Assembly (NCBI GenBank): GCA_030433255.1 | Contig: JAUIMI010000003.1 | Location: 1 to 64,000 of the forward strand | Direction of reading: 5' to 3' | Source of the DNA: a bacterium | Lineage (GTDB): Bacteria; Patescibacteriota; Minisyncoccia; Phycocordibacterales; UBA1006 | DNA: 64,000 nt | In this document: piece by piece, positions 50,871 through 60,029 of the stretch | Position numbering within the stretch: the first letter of the stretch is position 1 | Layout: the number at the start of each line of letters is the position of its first letter | Program-made: the position numbers and the translations under genes | Notes under the pieces: model-generated | What the model was told of the DNA's origin: nothing | Database searches by the model: none | The model's input: only the letters and a program-made list of their open reading frames with translations

Positions 50871-52043
50871 ATTACCAACAGCTACTATCTCATTTTCTGG
50901 GATGGTAGCTTTTTGTTTATTTTCTACATGGTTAATAAATCCAGCTGTTGCAATCATGAGGCTATTATCACCACACATTTTTTGCTCTGGTAGATAGAGT
51001 GGAATATTATATTCTTCTATTTTTTGTTTGAATGCTTTGATGATAAATTTATTTGCAGAAACGCCTCCAGCAATAATAAGTCCTTGTACATTGTATGCTT
51101 CAACAGCACTCATCGTTTTTTTAATAAGAACTTCAGTGACCGCGTGTTCAAATTCACGAGCTATGTCGTATATAATTTGTTTATTTAATTTTTTTTCTTT
51201 TTGTAAATCATCAATAAGATACCGTGCTGCTGTTTTAAGTCCAGAGAATGAAAATCGATAATCACCAGAATTAATCATTGGGCGAGGAAGAGCTATGTTC
51301 TCATTTTCAAATCCTTTTTGTGCTGCGGTTGAAATCTTTGGACCTCCTGGATAATCCATACCTAGCATACGTGCTACTTTGTCAAAGGCCTCACCAACAG
51401 CATCATCAATGGTTTCTCCGATGATTTCATATACACCCCAATTTTTTATTAGTACGAGTTGTGTATGTCCACCAGATATTAATAATGAGATTATTGGAAA
51501 AGAAAATTCTGATAGGTCTAATAATGCGTGTTCTTGGTTCAGGTAATTTTCTTTCAAGAGAATAGAAGTGATATGACCTTCCATATGGTTAACAGGAATG
51601 ATTGGTATATTCCAAATATTTGATAGTGCTCGTGCAAAATTAACACCAATCCATAATGCTGGGGCTAATCCTGGACCATAAGTAACCATAATCATATCAA
51701 TTGAAGGTGTTTCTATATTTTGTAATAGTGAGATAAGTGATTTATATAGTTCAGGTTCACGTTCTAGAATACCTTCTATTTTCTCAAGATTTTCAATGTT
51801 TATTTTTTTTTCTGTATACAGATTTGCTTCTTTGAGTGCTTGTTTTAACAGAGGAACAAGGTTCTTTGCATGTTCTCGTTTTGCTAGGGCAGGGAAAACG
51901 CCACCGTATTCTGCATGAATATCGATTTGTGAAATAACTAAATCAGATAATACTTTGAAATTAGTATTATTTTCATAGGTATGAGTTTGTATAATTGAAA
52001 GAGCTGTTTCATCACAGCTTGTTTCAATGGCAAGAATATTCAT
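50859..52043 (-). CDS. tsaD: tRNA N6-adenosine threonylcarbamoyltransferase TsaD
   Basis: 394 aa. AIETSCDETALSI, GGVFPALAKREH with metal-binding His, VNHMEGHI, LLISGGHTQL and GGVSANKF are TsaD/Kae1 motifs. It makes t6A37 on ANN-decoding tRNAs. The protein is about 50 residues longer than usual owing to an insertion near residues 75-115 (KKINIENLEKIEGILER). TATAGT lies 8 nt before the ATG. Confidence 0.95.
   Translation of the reverse strand: MNILAIETSCDETALSIIQTHTYENNTNFKVLSDLVISQIDIHAEYGGVFPALAKREHAKNLVPLLKQALKEANLYTEKKINIENLEKIEGILEREPELYKSLISLLQNIETPSIDMIMVTYGPGLAPALWIGVNFARALSNIWNIPIIPVNHMEGHITSILLKENYLNQEHALLDLSEFSFPIISLLISGGHTQLVLIKNWGVYEIIGETIDDAVGEAFDKVARMLGMDYPGGPKISTAAQKGFENENIALPRPMINSGDYRFSFSGLKTAARYLIDDLQKEKKLNKQIIYDIAREFEHAVTEVLIKKTMSAVEAYNVQGLIIAGGVSANKFIIKAFKQKIEEYNIPLYLPEQKMCGDNSLMIATAGFINHVENKQKATIPENEIVAVGNLKL
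50878..50914 (+). terminator. Terminator inside tsaD 3' end
   Basis: AGCTACTATC pairs with GGGATGGTAGCT and is followed by TTTTT on the + strand. It would end the membrane-protein transcript although it lies within the coding end of the convergent tsaD. Confidence 0.6.
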
Positions 52044-52157
52044 ATACTCGTACTATATCAAAACTTTATAAAATGTGGAGAACTACATGAGAATACTTGT
52101 TTTTTTTGAAAAAATTAGTTTAATATAATATATATTACTCAATTAATAATATATATT

Positions 52158-53237
52158 ATGAAATCATTTATATTAAAAACTTTTTTTGCAGGGATATTAT
52201 TATTCAGCGGATTTTATGTTTATAACGCAGAAGCACAATCAGTTGATAGCTATTACACAGTAGGTTCAACATACCAACAATATCCAGTTGTTTCTTCTGA
52301 GCCGTATTACTATAATCCTAATCAAGAATACATTAATCAATTATTGCAACTCATTGCACAATTGCAAGCTCAATTAGAAGCTCAAAGTAATTATGGTTAT
52401 AACAACTCATACCCTTACTATGGTAATTATAATACCTATAATCCTTACACCTATACAACAACATCAGGAAATAATTCATATTCTAATTCTGATGATAGAC
52501 CAGATGTAGATACCAAATCTGCTCGTGATATAGAAGATGATTCAGCAGAACTTCGTGGAGATGTTGATATGAATGATGCACGTAATGGAATTGTATTCTT
52601 TGTATATGGTCAAGATGAGGACAAGATTGAAGACGTAGAAGATGATTATGACGAATATGATGATGTTCGAGACGATGAAGAAGATGACGACTTTGAAGTT
52701 GTGAAAGTCGATAATGATCTTGATGACGATGATTCTTACGATGAAGAGGTAGATAATTTAGAAGAAGGAGAAGATTACTATTTTGTTATCTGTGTTGAAT
52801 ATGATGATGAAGATGGTGATGAGACATTAGAATGTGGAGATGTCGAAGATTTTGAAACAGATGGAGATTCTGATGAAGAGCCAGACGTAGAAACTGATAG
52901 CGCTACTGATATTGATGACGATTCAGCAGAACTTCGTGGAGATGTCGATATGAATGACTACGACGGAGGACGTGTATTCTTTGTTTGGGGACAAGACGAA
53001 GATGACGTTGAAGATGTTGAAGAGGAAGATTCATACAGCGACGTTGATGAAAATGGTGATGATTTACAAAAAGAAAGTGTAGATAATGACTTTGATGGAA
53101 ATGATTCTTTTGAATTAAACATTTATAACCTTGATGATAATACTGATTACTATTTCAGGATTTGCGTTGAGTATGAGGATGATGGAAATAATGACACACT
53201 AGAATGTGGAGATGTCGAAGATTTTGAAACAGACTAA
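52158..53237 (+). CDS. Secreted acidic protein with two FN3-like repeats
   Basis: 359 aa. Signal peptide about 1-26, a Tyr/Asn-rich low-complexity region (about 30-115), then two repeats of about 110 residues, starting PDVDTKSARDIEDDSAELRG and PDVETDSATDIDDDSAELRG. Each contains a VFFVxGQDED strand, an aspartate-rich segment, YYF(V/R)ICVEY and LECGDVEDFETD. The layout matches FN3-like repeats in CPR surface proteins (NATxSATLNGxVNPNG...YG), with most polar positions turned to Asp/Glu. One Cys pair per repeat may form a disulfide. Surface or adhesion role inferred. Confidence 0.72.
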   Translation: MKSFILKTFFAGILLFSGFYVYNAEAQSVDSYYTVGSTYQQYPVVSSEPYYYNPNQEYINQLLQLIAQLQAQLEAQSNYGYNNSYPYYGNYNTYNPYTYTTTSGNNSYSNSDDRPDVDTKSARDIEDDSAELRGDVDMNDARNGIVFFVYGQDEDKIEDVEDDYDEYDDVRDDEEDDDFEVVKVDNDLDDDDSYDEEVDNLEEGEDYYFVICVEYDDEDGDETLECGDVEDFETDGDSDEEPDVETDSATDIDDDSAELRGDVDMNDYDGGRVFFVWGQDEDDVEDVEEEDSYSDVDENGDDLQKESVDNDFDGNDSFELNIYNLDDNTDYYFRICVEYEDDGNNDTLECGDVEDFETD

Positions 53238-53250
53238 TTTCATCATAAAT

Positions 53251-53294
53251 ATCCAAAATAAAAAACTTTCATATGAAAGTTTTTTATTTTGGAT
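53251..53294. terminator. 44-bp perfect palindrome, likely terminator
   Basis: 22 bases are perfectly inverted with no loop; the ends are ATCC and GGAT, and the centre is CATATG. It follows the acidic FN3-like gene and contains an A run and a T run, so it can end transcription. Its right arm also holds the TGAAAG of a putative ECF promoter. Confidence 0.7.
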
Positions 53295-53301
53295 ACGTAC
53301 T
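53274..53301 (+). promoter_or_regulatory. Putative ECF sigma promoter, copy 1
   Basis: TGAAAGTTTTTT, a 16-nt gap counted from GAAAG, then CGTACT. Nearly the same element recurs at 53449. Candidate target of the ECF factor encoded at 57180. Confidence 0.4.
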
Positions 53302-53448
53302 AGTTAGTAGACAACATATATGTCGAACAAAGTTGTAAGTAATGAATAAAAAATACGCAAAACCAACTATTAATATGGGTACATTCCTTCTTCACTAAAA
53401 CATTATTACTGCCATAGTGTTTTTTAATTATTAATATCTAATTTAGAG

Positions 53449-53476
53449 TGAAAGTTTTTTAAAAATTATTCGTACT
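53449..53476 (+). promoter_or_regulatory. Putative ECF sigma promoter, copy 2
   Basis: TGAAAGTTTTTT, the same 16-nt gap, then CGTACT, 52 bp before the adaptor gene start. The intergenic 53238-53527 otherwise shows only the palindrome and copy 1. Confidence 0.5.
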
Positions 53477-53527
53477 ATGTAGAGGAAGTTATATATTATA
53501 ACTAATACATTCAATAATTAAGTCATT

Positions 53528-55231
53528 ATGAAATCGATATTTAAAAAAATACAAAAACAAAAAAAGAAATTATTTATTATTCTCGGGTTTTTATTGATAA
53601 TTCTAATTTATTTCATTTTTAGGCCGTCAACTTCAGAAACTTCATCAAGTCAGTTTGCGGTTATAGAAACGGTTGAGCGAGGTGTAGTTTCATCAGGTAT
53701 TGAAACAACAGGAACCATTGTTGCTGCAAATAAATTAAGTCTTGATGTCTATAAGCAATCAAAACGTATTGAGGTTGTAAACGCTGTAAATGGGGGACAC
53801 GTAGAAGAAGGTGATGTTCTCTTTTCTTTCGATAAAAGTAGCGCAAATGTTGCAGCTCAGAGCGCTCAGACAAAAGTAACTGAAGCAAAATTAGCACTTC
53901 AACAAGAGCAAGAAAATTATTTTGATGATAATACAGAAATTAAAACACTTGACCAACAAATTGAAGATTTATATGTATCACTTGAGCAAACAGAAGATGA
54001 TAAGATTGATGCGTATAAGGATTATTTAAATGCAAATCTTGAAGCGATTCCTGAAGATAATGATTTATTAAGTAGAAATGCTCCCGTTATATCTGGTTAC
54101 TATAATGATACAGAGCCAGGCGAATACCATATTGAAGTGTACCAATCAGCAGCAGATTCTGGTTATTCAATTAGCATAAATGGATTATATAGTGGCAAGG
54201 AAACAGTATATATAAATAAATCTATCGACCTTGGTGATAGTGGATTAGAAATAAGCTTTAGTGACGATATCAAAAATGGAGATGAATGGGTGGTTACACT
54301 CCCAAATACTTTTTCCTCGCAGCACCAAAAAGCACAAGAGGTATATGAACAAGAAATTATAGATATAGATAATAGTATTGCTAGTTACAAGAATGATATA
54401 GATATAAAGATTCAAAATCTTGGGGATGCATCTTATACCGACTCTTCTGACTATCGAGAATTACGTCTGGCACAAGCACAAGCTGAATTATCTGAAGCTC
54501 AAGTTCAATTATCTGAAAATTATGAGGTTATTCGGGATCAAGATATTATCGCTCCGTTTTCAGGAACAATAGATGGGCTCGAGAATGTTGTGGTTGGGGC
54601 TACACCTTCTGGTGGTTCAGAAGATCCTATTTCATTCGGTACACTTATTTCTGATGAATTTTTGGTTAATTTCAGTCTTGGTGTGGTTGATGTTGCTAAA
54701 ATAGAAATTGGACAAAAGGTCCTAGTAACGGTTACTTCTTTTACTAATACAGAACCTCTTGAGGCATTTATTACAGAAATAAGTTCCTTACCAGAAAGTG
54801 ATGGGGTTGCACAGTATCAAGTGCAAGCACTTATTACTCCTTCTGAAAATATGTCTTTTGAACTCAGAGAGGGGTTGCTAGCAGATATTGAAATCATAGA
54901 AGAAGAAGTTTCTAATGTAATTCGTATTCCACGTTCAGTTGTTAGTTATGAAAACAGGGAGGCACGTGTTGAAATTTTAGATAATCCATCAGACTTACAA
55001 CAAGAACAGATTGATCGATTAGGAATTATTAGATTGGATGAAATGGAGCTTGCTTCGTATTTTGTAGTTGTGGAACTTGGACTTGAGGGTGCGTATTATG
55101 TTGAAATTATATCTGGATTAGAAGAAGGGCAGTATGTTATTTCAACCGAGAGTTCAGAAGAAGAAACGAGTGTAATTTCTGGTTTTGGACCAGGTTCAAG
55201 AGATGGAGGTGGACCACCTCCAGGTAATTAA
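53528..55231 (+). CDS. MacA/HlyD-like periplasmic adaptor of efflux system
   Basis: 567 aa. One N-terminal membrane helix (about 14-32), a lipoyl-like half near NGGHVEEGDVLFSFDKS, a long helical hairpin interrupted by an insertion (about 190-270), and the second half with DIIAPFSGTIDGLENVVVG. A beta-barrel and a Gly/Pro-rich C-terminal tail follow. It links the MacB-like permease to extracellular export, in a cell presumably with one membrane. First gene of a five-gene operon with its ABC ATPase, permease, sigma factor and a membrane partner. Confidence 0.87.
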   Translation: MKSIFKKIQKQKKKLFIILGFLLIILIYFIFRPSTSETSSSQFAVIETVERGVVSSGIETTGTIVAANKLSLDVYKQSKRIEVVNAVNGGHVEEGDVLFSFDKSSANVAAQSAQTKVTEAKLALQQEQENYFDDNTEIKTLDQQIEDLYVSLEQTEDDKIDAYKDYLNANLEAIPEDNDLLSRNAPVISGYYNDTEPGEYHIEVYQSAADSGYSISINGLYSGKETVYINKSIDLGDSGLEISFSDDIKNGDEWVVTLPNTFSSQHQKAQEVYEQEIIDIDNSIASYKNDIDIKIQNLGDASYTDSSDYRELRLAQAQAELSEAQVQLSENYEVIRDQDIIAPFSGTIDGLENVVVGATPSGGSEDPISFGTLISDEFLVNFSLGVVDVAKIEIGQKVLVTVTSFTNTEPLEAFITEISSLPESDGVAQYQVQALITPSENMSFELREGLLADIEIIEEEVSNVIRIPRSVVSYENREARVEILDNPSDLQQEQIDRLGIIRLDEMELASYFVVVELGLEGAYYVEIISGLEEGQYVISTESSEEETSVISGFGPGSRDGGGPPPGN

Positions 55232-55239
55232 TATTTTTT

Positions 55240-55935
55240 ATGAAAAACAAAAAACAAAAAAATATTATAGAATTAAAAGGTCTTTGTAAAAATTTCCAAC
55301 TAGGGGAAGTTGAAATTAGCGTATTAAAAAAAATAGATCTTATTATTAAACAAGGAGAGATGGTTGCTATCTTTGGTAAATCTGGTTCGGGAAAATCAAC
55401 CATGATGAATCTTATTGGATGCCTTGATATTCCTACTTCAGGTGAGTATTATTTTGATGGGGAATTAGTAAATAATTTTTCAGAAGAAGATCTTGCTGAA
55501 TTACGATCAGTTGATATTAGTTTCATTTTTCAATCATTTCATCTTCTTCCAGGGAAAACGGTATATCAGAATGTAATGCTTCCTCTTGAGTATCAACGGA
55601 GCTTCTCAGGTAATAGAGATACATATGTACAAGAGGCTCTTCAAAAGGCACAGTTAGAAGAAGAACAGTGGCATAAGAAACCAAGTCTTCTTTCAGGAGG
55701 TCAAAGGCAGCGTGTTGCTATTGCTCGAGCTTTGGTCGCTAAACCTAAATTATTACTCGCTGATGAGCCAACAGGTAACCTTGATACAAAAACAGGAGTA
55801 AATGTACTTGAAGAACTTCGTATGCTGAATACTGAATATGGTACAACGATTGTTATTGTTACTCATGATGATTTTGTTGCTGACTTGGTTGACAGGGTTA
55901 TTCATCTACAAGATGGTCAAATTATTAATAGTTAA
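55240..55935 (+). CDS. MacB-type ABC transporter ATPase
   Basis: 231 aa. Walker A GKSGSGKSTMM, Q-loop region FIFQSFHLLPGKT, signature LLSGGQRQRVAIARAL, Walker B LLLADEPTGNLD and the H-loop VTHD. LolD/MacB-type. It powers the permease encoded next. Confidence 0.95.
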   Translation: MKNKKQKNIIELKGLCKNFQLGEVEISVLKKIDLIIKQGEMVAIFGKSGSGKSTMMNLIGCLDIPTSGEYYFDGELVNNFSEEDLAELRSVDISFIFQSFHLLPGKTVYQNVMLPLEYQRSFSGNRDTYVQEALQKAQLEEEQWHKKPSLLSGGQRQRVAIARALVAKPKLLLADEPTGNLDTKTGVNVLEELRMLNTEYGTTIVIVTHDDFVADLVDRVIHLQDGQIINS

Positions 55936-55949
55936 TCATGTAGCGTAGT

Positions 55950-57134
55950 ATGAAAATAATCCAACTTGTTCATGAGTCTCTTCAGGCTCTAAAAATAAAT
56001 ATTTTACGCTCATCTCTAACGATTACCGGTATTGTTGTTGGTATCTTTGCTGTAACAGCAATGCTTGCTCTTGGTGAAGGTTTGAGTGCAAACATTCTCG
56101 ATAGGTTTAATTCATTTTCAACTGGAGATGTTACCGTTTCTGGTGACATTACTTATCAAGATTTTGAATGGATACAAAATCAGACATATGTTGAGAATAC
56201 TATTGCATCACAAACATTATCTGGTGTGAGTACCATAGCAGAAGGGGAGTCATTTAATCCAACACTATCAACGTATATTGGTAACTATGAATCTGTTGTA
56301 AATCCTGACATTATTTCAGGAGAGTTATTTGATTTTAATAATATTAATCTTAACGAAAAAGTTGCAATTATCGATGAAGGTTTCCTTGAAAAAGTTTCAG
56401 AAGACACAGGAATTGATATTTCAAATGGTTCGATAACACTTAATGGAACTCGATTTTCAATTATAGCAATTGTTGAAGGAGGAAATACTGGCTTTGGAAG
56501 AAGATCTGATGGGAATATCATTATTCCTTATGCTTCCGCTATTGGTAGTTTAACAAATACGAGCCAATTTTCTTCAATTGCTGTTGATTTAGTTGATCAA
56601 GAATATTATGAGATTGCTGCTCAGCATATTCTCGAGTCTTTAAATAGCTCACGGTATGTGGATAAGGATAGTAGCGATTACTTTAGTGTAAATAGTGCCC
56701 AGGATGCAATCGAAAATGCCCAAGAGACAACTGCCATGTTAAGTTTATTCCTAGGTATTATCGGAGCTATCACATTGTTTGTTGGTGGTATTGGTACCAT
56801 GAATATGATGCTAACTACCGTTACCGAACGAACCAAGGAGATTGGATTACGAAAAGCAATTGGAGCACGAAATAGAGATATTTTGTATCAAATTCTTGTA
56901 GAATCAATAGTATTAACATTAATTGGTGGGGCAATAGGGATTATTTTAGCGTATACTGGTTCAGCTATAGCCAATAAATTATTAGAAGATAATAACACTA
57001 TTCAGGTAATCATGTCTTGGAGAGTTGTATTTCTTGCTGTTGGTGTATCAATATTTGTAGGTCTTATTTTTGGATACTACCCAGCACGAAGTGCATCAAA
57101 ATTGCAACCAGCAGATGCCTTACGTGCTGATTAA
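55950..57134 (+). CDS. MacB-type ABC transporter permease
   Basis: 394 aa. An N-terminal membrane helix (about 18-40), a large extracellular MacB_PCD domain (about 45-235), then three helices of the FtsX domain. The conserved TERTKEIGLRKAIGA and PARSASKLQPADALR motifs are present. The FtsX/MacB mechanism transmits ATPase movement to the outside. Substrate unknown; likely a toxic peptide or lipid. Confidence 0.94.
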   Translation: MKIIQLVHESLQALKINILRSSLTITGIVVGIFAVTAMLALGEGLSANILDRFNSFSTGDVTVSGDITYQDFEWIQNQTYVENTIASQTLSGVSTIAEGESFNPTLSTYIGNYESVVNPDIISGELFDFNNINLNEKVAIIDEGFLEKVSEDTGIDISNGSITLNGTRFSIIAIVEGGNTGFGRRSDGNIIIPYASAIGSLTNTSQFSSIAVDLVDQEYYEIAAQHILESLNSSRYVDKDSSDYFSVNSAQDAIENAQETTAMLSLFLGIIGAITLFVGGIGTMNMMLTTVTERTKEIGLRKAIGARNRDILYQILVESIVLTLIGGAIGIILAYTGSAIANKLLEDNNTIQVIMSWRVVFLAVGVSIFVGLIFGYYPARSASKLQPADALRAD

Positions 57135-57179
57135 TACCTTACCTTGCACAGGTAATACATTGTGTAGCATTAAAAAAGT

Positions 57180-57755
57180 ATGTTAGAAGAATTTAAAAAA
57201 ACAGATGAAGAAATAGTTATGTTAACTATTCAAGATTCTTCATATTTCACAGAAATAGTAAGAAGGTATGAAAAACCACTCTCTCGATATATTTGTAGAC
57301 TTGGTTATTTTGAGATTACTGATGTAGAAGATATTTTACAAGATACTTTTTTAAAAATATATAAAAATCTACATGGATACAACTCTGATTTAAAATTTTC
57401 CTCTTGGGTGTATCGAATTACTCACAATGTAACTATTGATTTTTTACGAAAAAAAACAATCAGACCAGAAGGAAATTATTCAGCCGTGGATGAATCATTT
57501 TTGCAAAGACTTGCCTCGGAATTTTCAACTGATGACAATATCCTGAATAAAGAAATGAGCACGTATATTTCTCAGGCAATCTATTCTTTGAAAGATAAAT
57601 ATCGTGATCCTATTATTCTTTATTTTTTTGAAGATAAGTCATATGAAGAAATTAGTGATGTTTTAAAAATACCTCAAAATACTGTTGCGACTCGGTTAAG
57701 TCGGGCCAAGTCACAATTAAAAGAATTATTAGACTCAAAACAAATATATGAATAA
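57180..57755 (+). CDS. RNA polymerase sigma factor, ECF/sigma-70 family
   Basis: 191 aa. Region 2: DVEDILQDTFLKIYKNLHGY and SSWVYRITHNVTIDFLRKK. Region 4: SYEEISDVLKIPQNTVATRLSRAKSQLKELL. It follows the efflux permease and overlaps the next gene by 8 bp. Two copies of an ECF-like promoter precede the adaptor gene, so autogenous control of the efflux operon is plausible. Confidence 0.92.
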   Translation: MLEEFKKTDEEIVMLTIQDSSYFTEIVRRYEKPLSRYICRLGYFEITDVEDILQDTFLKIYKNLHGYNSDLKFSSWVYRITHNVTIDFLRKKTIRPEGNYSAVDESFLQRLASEFSTDDNILNKEMSTYISQAIYSLKDKYRDPIILYFFEDKSYEEISDVLKIPQNTVATRLSRAKSQLKELLDSKQIYE

Positions 57756-58488
57756 TTTTAAAAAAACCTTATCTGAAAAAATTTCACAAAGAATTCAGCA
57801 AGAAAATTTAAAGCCCGTTTCCAAGAATTTTTTCATTTTTCGTCGTATAGTTATTTGGGTTATTTTGTTACTATCAATTCTTGTTTCTTCAGGGATACTG
57901 TCTATGATTTTCTTCCGTATAGGGCAAATACGAAAACTACCTTATGAATTTATACCCTTACCGATTCAACATCAGATCTTTGATATGGTCCCGCTTATTT
58001 TCTTTGTTACGCTAAGTATAGGAGTTGTTGTTGCAATATATGAATTTACTCAAACTAGCAAAGGGTACAAATTTGAGAAATTAAAGATAGGTTTTTGTGT
58101 TCTTATATTGGTTATTATTCTTGGAATAGTATTTTCATATACTGGAATCCATCGATTTGTCCACGCTACTCTTGTTGATCGTTTACAAACCGCACCTTCT
58201 ATTGAGCAAATTAAGGATAAACGTTTTAATCACCCTAACAAGGGAATGATTATAGGCGTTGTAAAAGAAAATATTTTAACAAATAGAGAAGGGGAAGATA
58301 TTCATTTAATTTCAGGTAAAAATATTGAGTTAGAAGAATTTGTAAATATAGAAAACCTTGAACAACCTGTTGTTTTGTTTGGTAAACTTACTCCCGATAA
58401 TTCCTTTATTGTATGTAAAATTGGTAAACAAAAAAAAGAATTATTATTTGAAAAACCAAAACCTTTTTACTCAAACACTTGTATTTAA
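57748..58488 (+). CDS. Membrane protein, probable anti-sigma partner
   Basis: 246 aa. A cytoplasmic N-terminal segment of about 30 residues, three predicted membrane helices (about 30-55, 72-95, 110-132), then an outer domain of about 110 residues. It is translationally coupled to the ECF gene (8-bp overlap), the usual place of an anti-sigma factor. No ZAS or other known anti-sigma motif is seen. The PrsW-like protease at 47217 would be a candidate for its cleavage. Confidence 0.65.
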   Translation: MNNFKKTLSEKISQRIQQENLKPVSKNFFIFRRIVIWVILLLSILVSSGILSMIFFRIGQIRKLPYEFIPLPIQHQIFDMVPLIFFVTLSIGVVVAIYEFTQTSKGYKFEKLKIGFCVLILVIILGIVFSYTGIHRFVHATLVDRLQTAPSIEQIKDKRFNHPNKGMIIGVVKENILTNREGEDIHLISGKNIELEEFVNIENLEQPVVLFGKLTPDNSFIVCKIGKQKKELLFEKPKPFYSNTCI

Positions 58489-58505
58489 TACTTAATAAAT
58501 AAAAA

Positions 58506-58532
58506 TAAAAAGACCTGTTATGGTCTTTTTAT
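58506..58532 (+). terminator. Terminator of efflux/sigma operon
   Basis: AAAAGACC pairs with GGTCTTTT, then T residues. Confidence 0.75.
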
Positions 58533-58548
58533 TTGGTATACTAAATAT

Positions 58549-59859
58549 ATGTTAAAAAAAGTTTCAATTTTTTGGTTTAGAAGAGACTTACGATTTGATG
58601 ATAATCGAGGTTTTTTCGAAGCGCTAAATTCAGATATCCAAGTACTTCCTATTTTTATTTTTGATTCTAATATCTTAAAAGAATTACCATCAAAAGACCA
58701 TCGAGTTGAATATATTCATAATTCCGTAGGCTCTTTGCACAAAAACCTACAAAAATTTGATTCAGGGTTGGCGATGTACCATGGGGATCCATATCAGATT
58801 TTTCAAAACCTTATAAAAGATTTTGATATAACATCTGTCTATGTAAATTCTGACTATGAGCCATATGCAAAAAAACGTGACAGTCAAATCCAAGAATTAT
58901 TACATCAACATGACATAGATTTCTTTTCTTATAAAGATCAAGTTATCTTTGAAAAAGATGATATTGTTAAAAATGATGAGACTCCTTATGTTGTGTACAC
59001 ACCATATATGAAAAAATGGATAACTCAACTTAACGCAAAACATGATTTAAAAGAATATAGCCCTAATTCAAGTAACCTTATTCAATTAAAGAATTTTCCA
59101 TACCTCTCGCTTAATGATATTAATTTTACTCAATCTGGCATATCAATGCCTGAGTTCAATATTGATAGTGATTTGATTAATAATTATGGTGAATATAGAG
59201 ATTTTCCTGGATTATCTGCTACGAGCCATGTTGGAACAGCGCTTCGTTTTGGGGTTATAAGTATCAGAAAAATTGTTTCAAAGGCGCTTTTGTCTAGTGA
59301 TAAAACTTATTTAAAAGAATTAATATGGAGAGAGTTTTTTATGCAAATTCTGTGGCATTTTCCTTATACACAACACCAATCATTTAAAGAAAAATATGAT
59401 AGTATCCCTTGGCGTGATGCTCCAAATGATTTAGAAAAGTGGAAAAAAGGACAAACAGGATACCCTATTGTTGATGCTGGAATGAGAGAATTAAATACAA
59501 CAGGGTATATGCATAATCGTGTCCGTATGATAACCGCAAGTTTTTTATGTAAACATCTACTTATTGATTGGAGAGAGGGTGAAAAATATTTTGCTGAAAA
59601 ATTGTATGATTATGAATTAGCTTCTAATGTTGGAAATTGGCAGTGGGTAGCTGGTTCTGGTGTTGATGCAGCCCCATATTTTCGAATTTTCAATCCAGAA
59701 ACTCAAATGAAAAAATTTGATCCAAAAGGTGAGTATGTTAAAAAATGGGTTCCTGAATATTTTGGTGTTGGGTATGTTCTACCTATGGTGGATCATAAAT
59801 TTGCACGTGAACGTGCGATTGAGACATATAAAACAGCATTACAAAATTTTGAAAAATAA
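58549..59859 (+). CDS. phrB: Deoxyribodipyrimidine photolyase (class I CPD type)
   Basis: 436 aa. IFWFRRDLRFDDNRGF opens the antenna-binding Rossmann domain. The FAD domain shows ELIWREFFMQILWHFP, WKKGQTGYPIVDAGMREL, MHNRVRMITASFLCKHLLIDW and ELASNVGNWQWVAGSGVDAAPYFRIFNP. It repairs cyclobutane pyrimidine dimers using blue light. TATACT ends 6 nt before the ATG. It begins a photoprotection block. Confidence 0.95.
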   Translation: MLKKVSIFWFRRDLRFDDNRGFFEALNSDIQVLPIFIFDSNILKELPSKDHRVEYIHNSVGSLHKNLQKFDSGLAMYHGDPYQIFQNLIKDFDITSVYVNSDYEPYAKKRDSQIQELLHQHDIDFFSYKDQVIFEKDDIVKNDETPYVVYTPYMKKWITQLNAKHDLKEYSPNSSNLIQLKNFPYLSLNDINFTQSGISMPEFNIDSDLINNYGEYRDFPGLSATSHVGTALRFGVISIRKIVSKALLSSDKTYLKELIWREFFMQILWHFPYTQHQSFKEKYDSIPWRDAPNDLEKWKKGQTGYPIVDAGMRELNTTGYMHNRVRMITASFLCKHLLIDWREGEKYFAEKLYDYELASNVGNWQWVAGSGVDAAPYFRIFNPETQMKKFDPKGEYVKKWVPEYFGVGYVLPMVDHKFARERAIETYKTALQNFEK

Positions 59860-59887
59860 AAGACTTAAATAGTCTTTTTATTTTTTC
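59853..59887. terminator. Bidirectional terminator
   Basis: AAAATAAAAGACT pairs with AGTCTTTTTATTTT between convergent photolyase and DUF2256 genes. Confidence 0.7.
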
Positions 59888-60029
59888 TACATGCTTCTGA
59901 ACAATATTTTATTTCTTCCCATATACCACGTGATTCCCATCGTTTTCGATTATAAAAAATACGATTACAAACCAGGCAAATTTTGGATTCTTTTTTGTGA
60001 GTTGTAAAATTCTTGTTTTGTTTTTTCAT
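59865..60029 (-). CDS. DUF2256 small zinc-ribbon protein
   Basis: 54 aa from the ATG at 60029. ICLVCNRIFYNRKRWESRG and IKYCSEACRKNK give four zinc-binding cysteines (CxxC and CxxxC). DUF2256 proteins commonly sit beside cryptochrome/photolyase genes, and this one does. Its first 65 bp overlap the end of the upstream photolyase-like gene. Function unknown. Confidence 0.85.
   Translation of the reverse strand: MKKQNKNFTTHKKESKICLVCNRIFYNRKRWESRGIWEEIKYCSEACRKNKKTI

Noticed and set aside
55240-57134. LolCDE lipoprotein release system
   Set aside because: An upstream HlyD/MacA-type adaptor and MacB_PCD-type permease fit efflux; a Lol role would need an outer membrane, which CPR cells lack.
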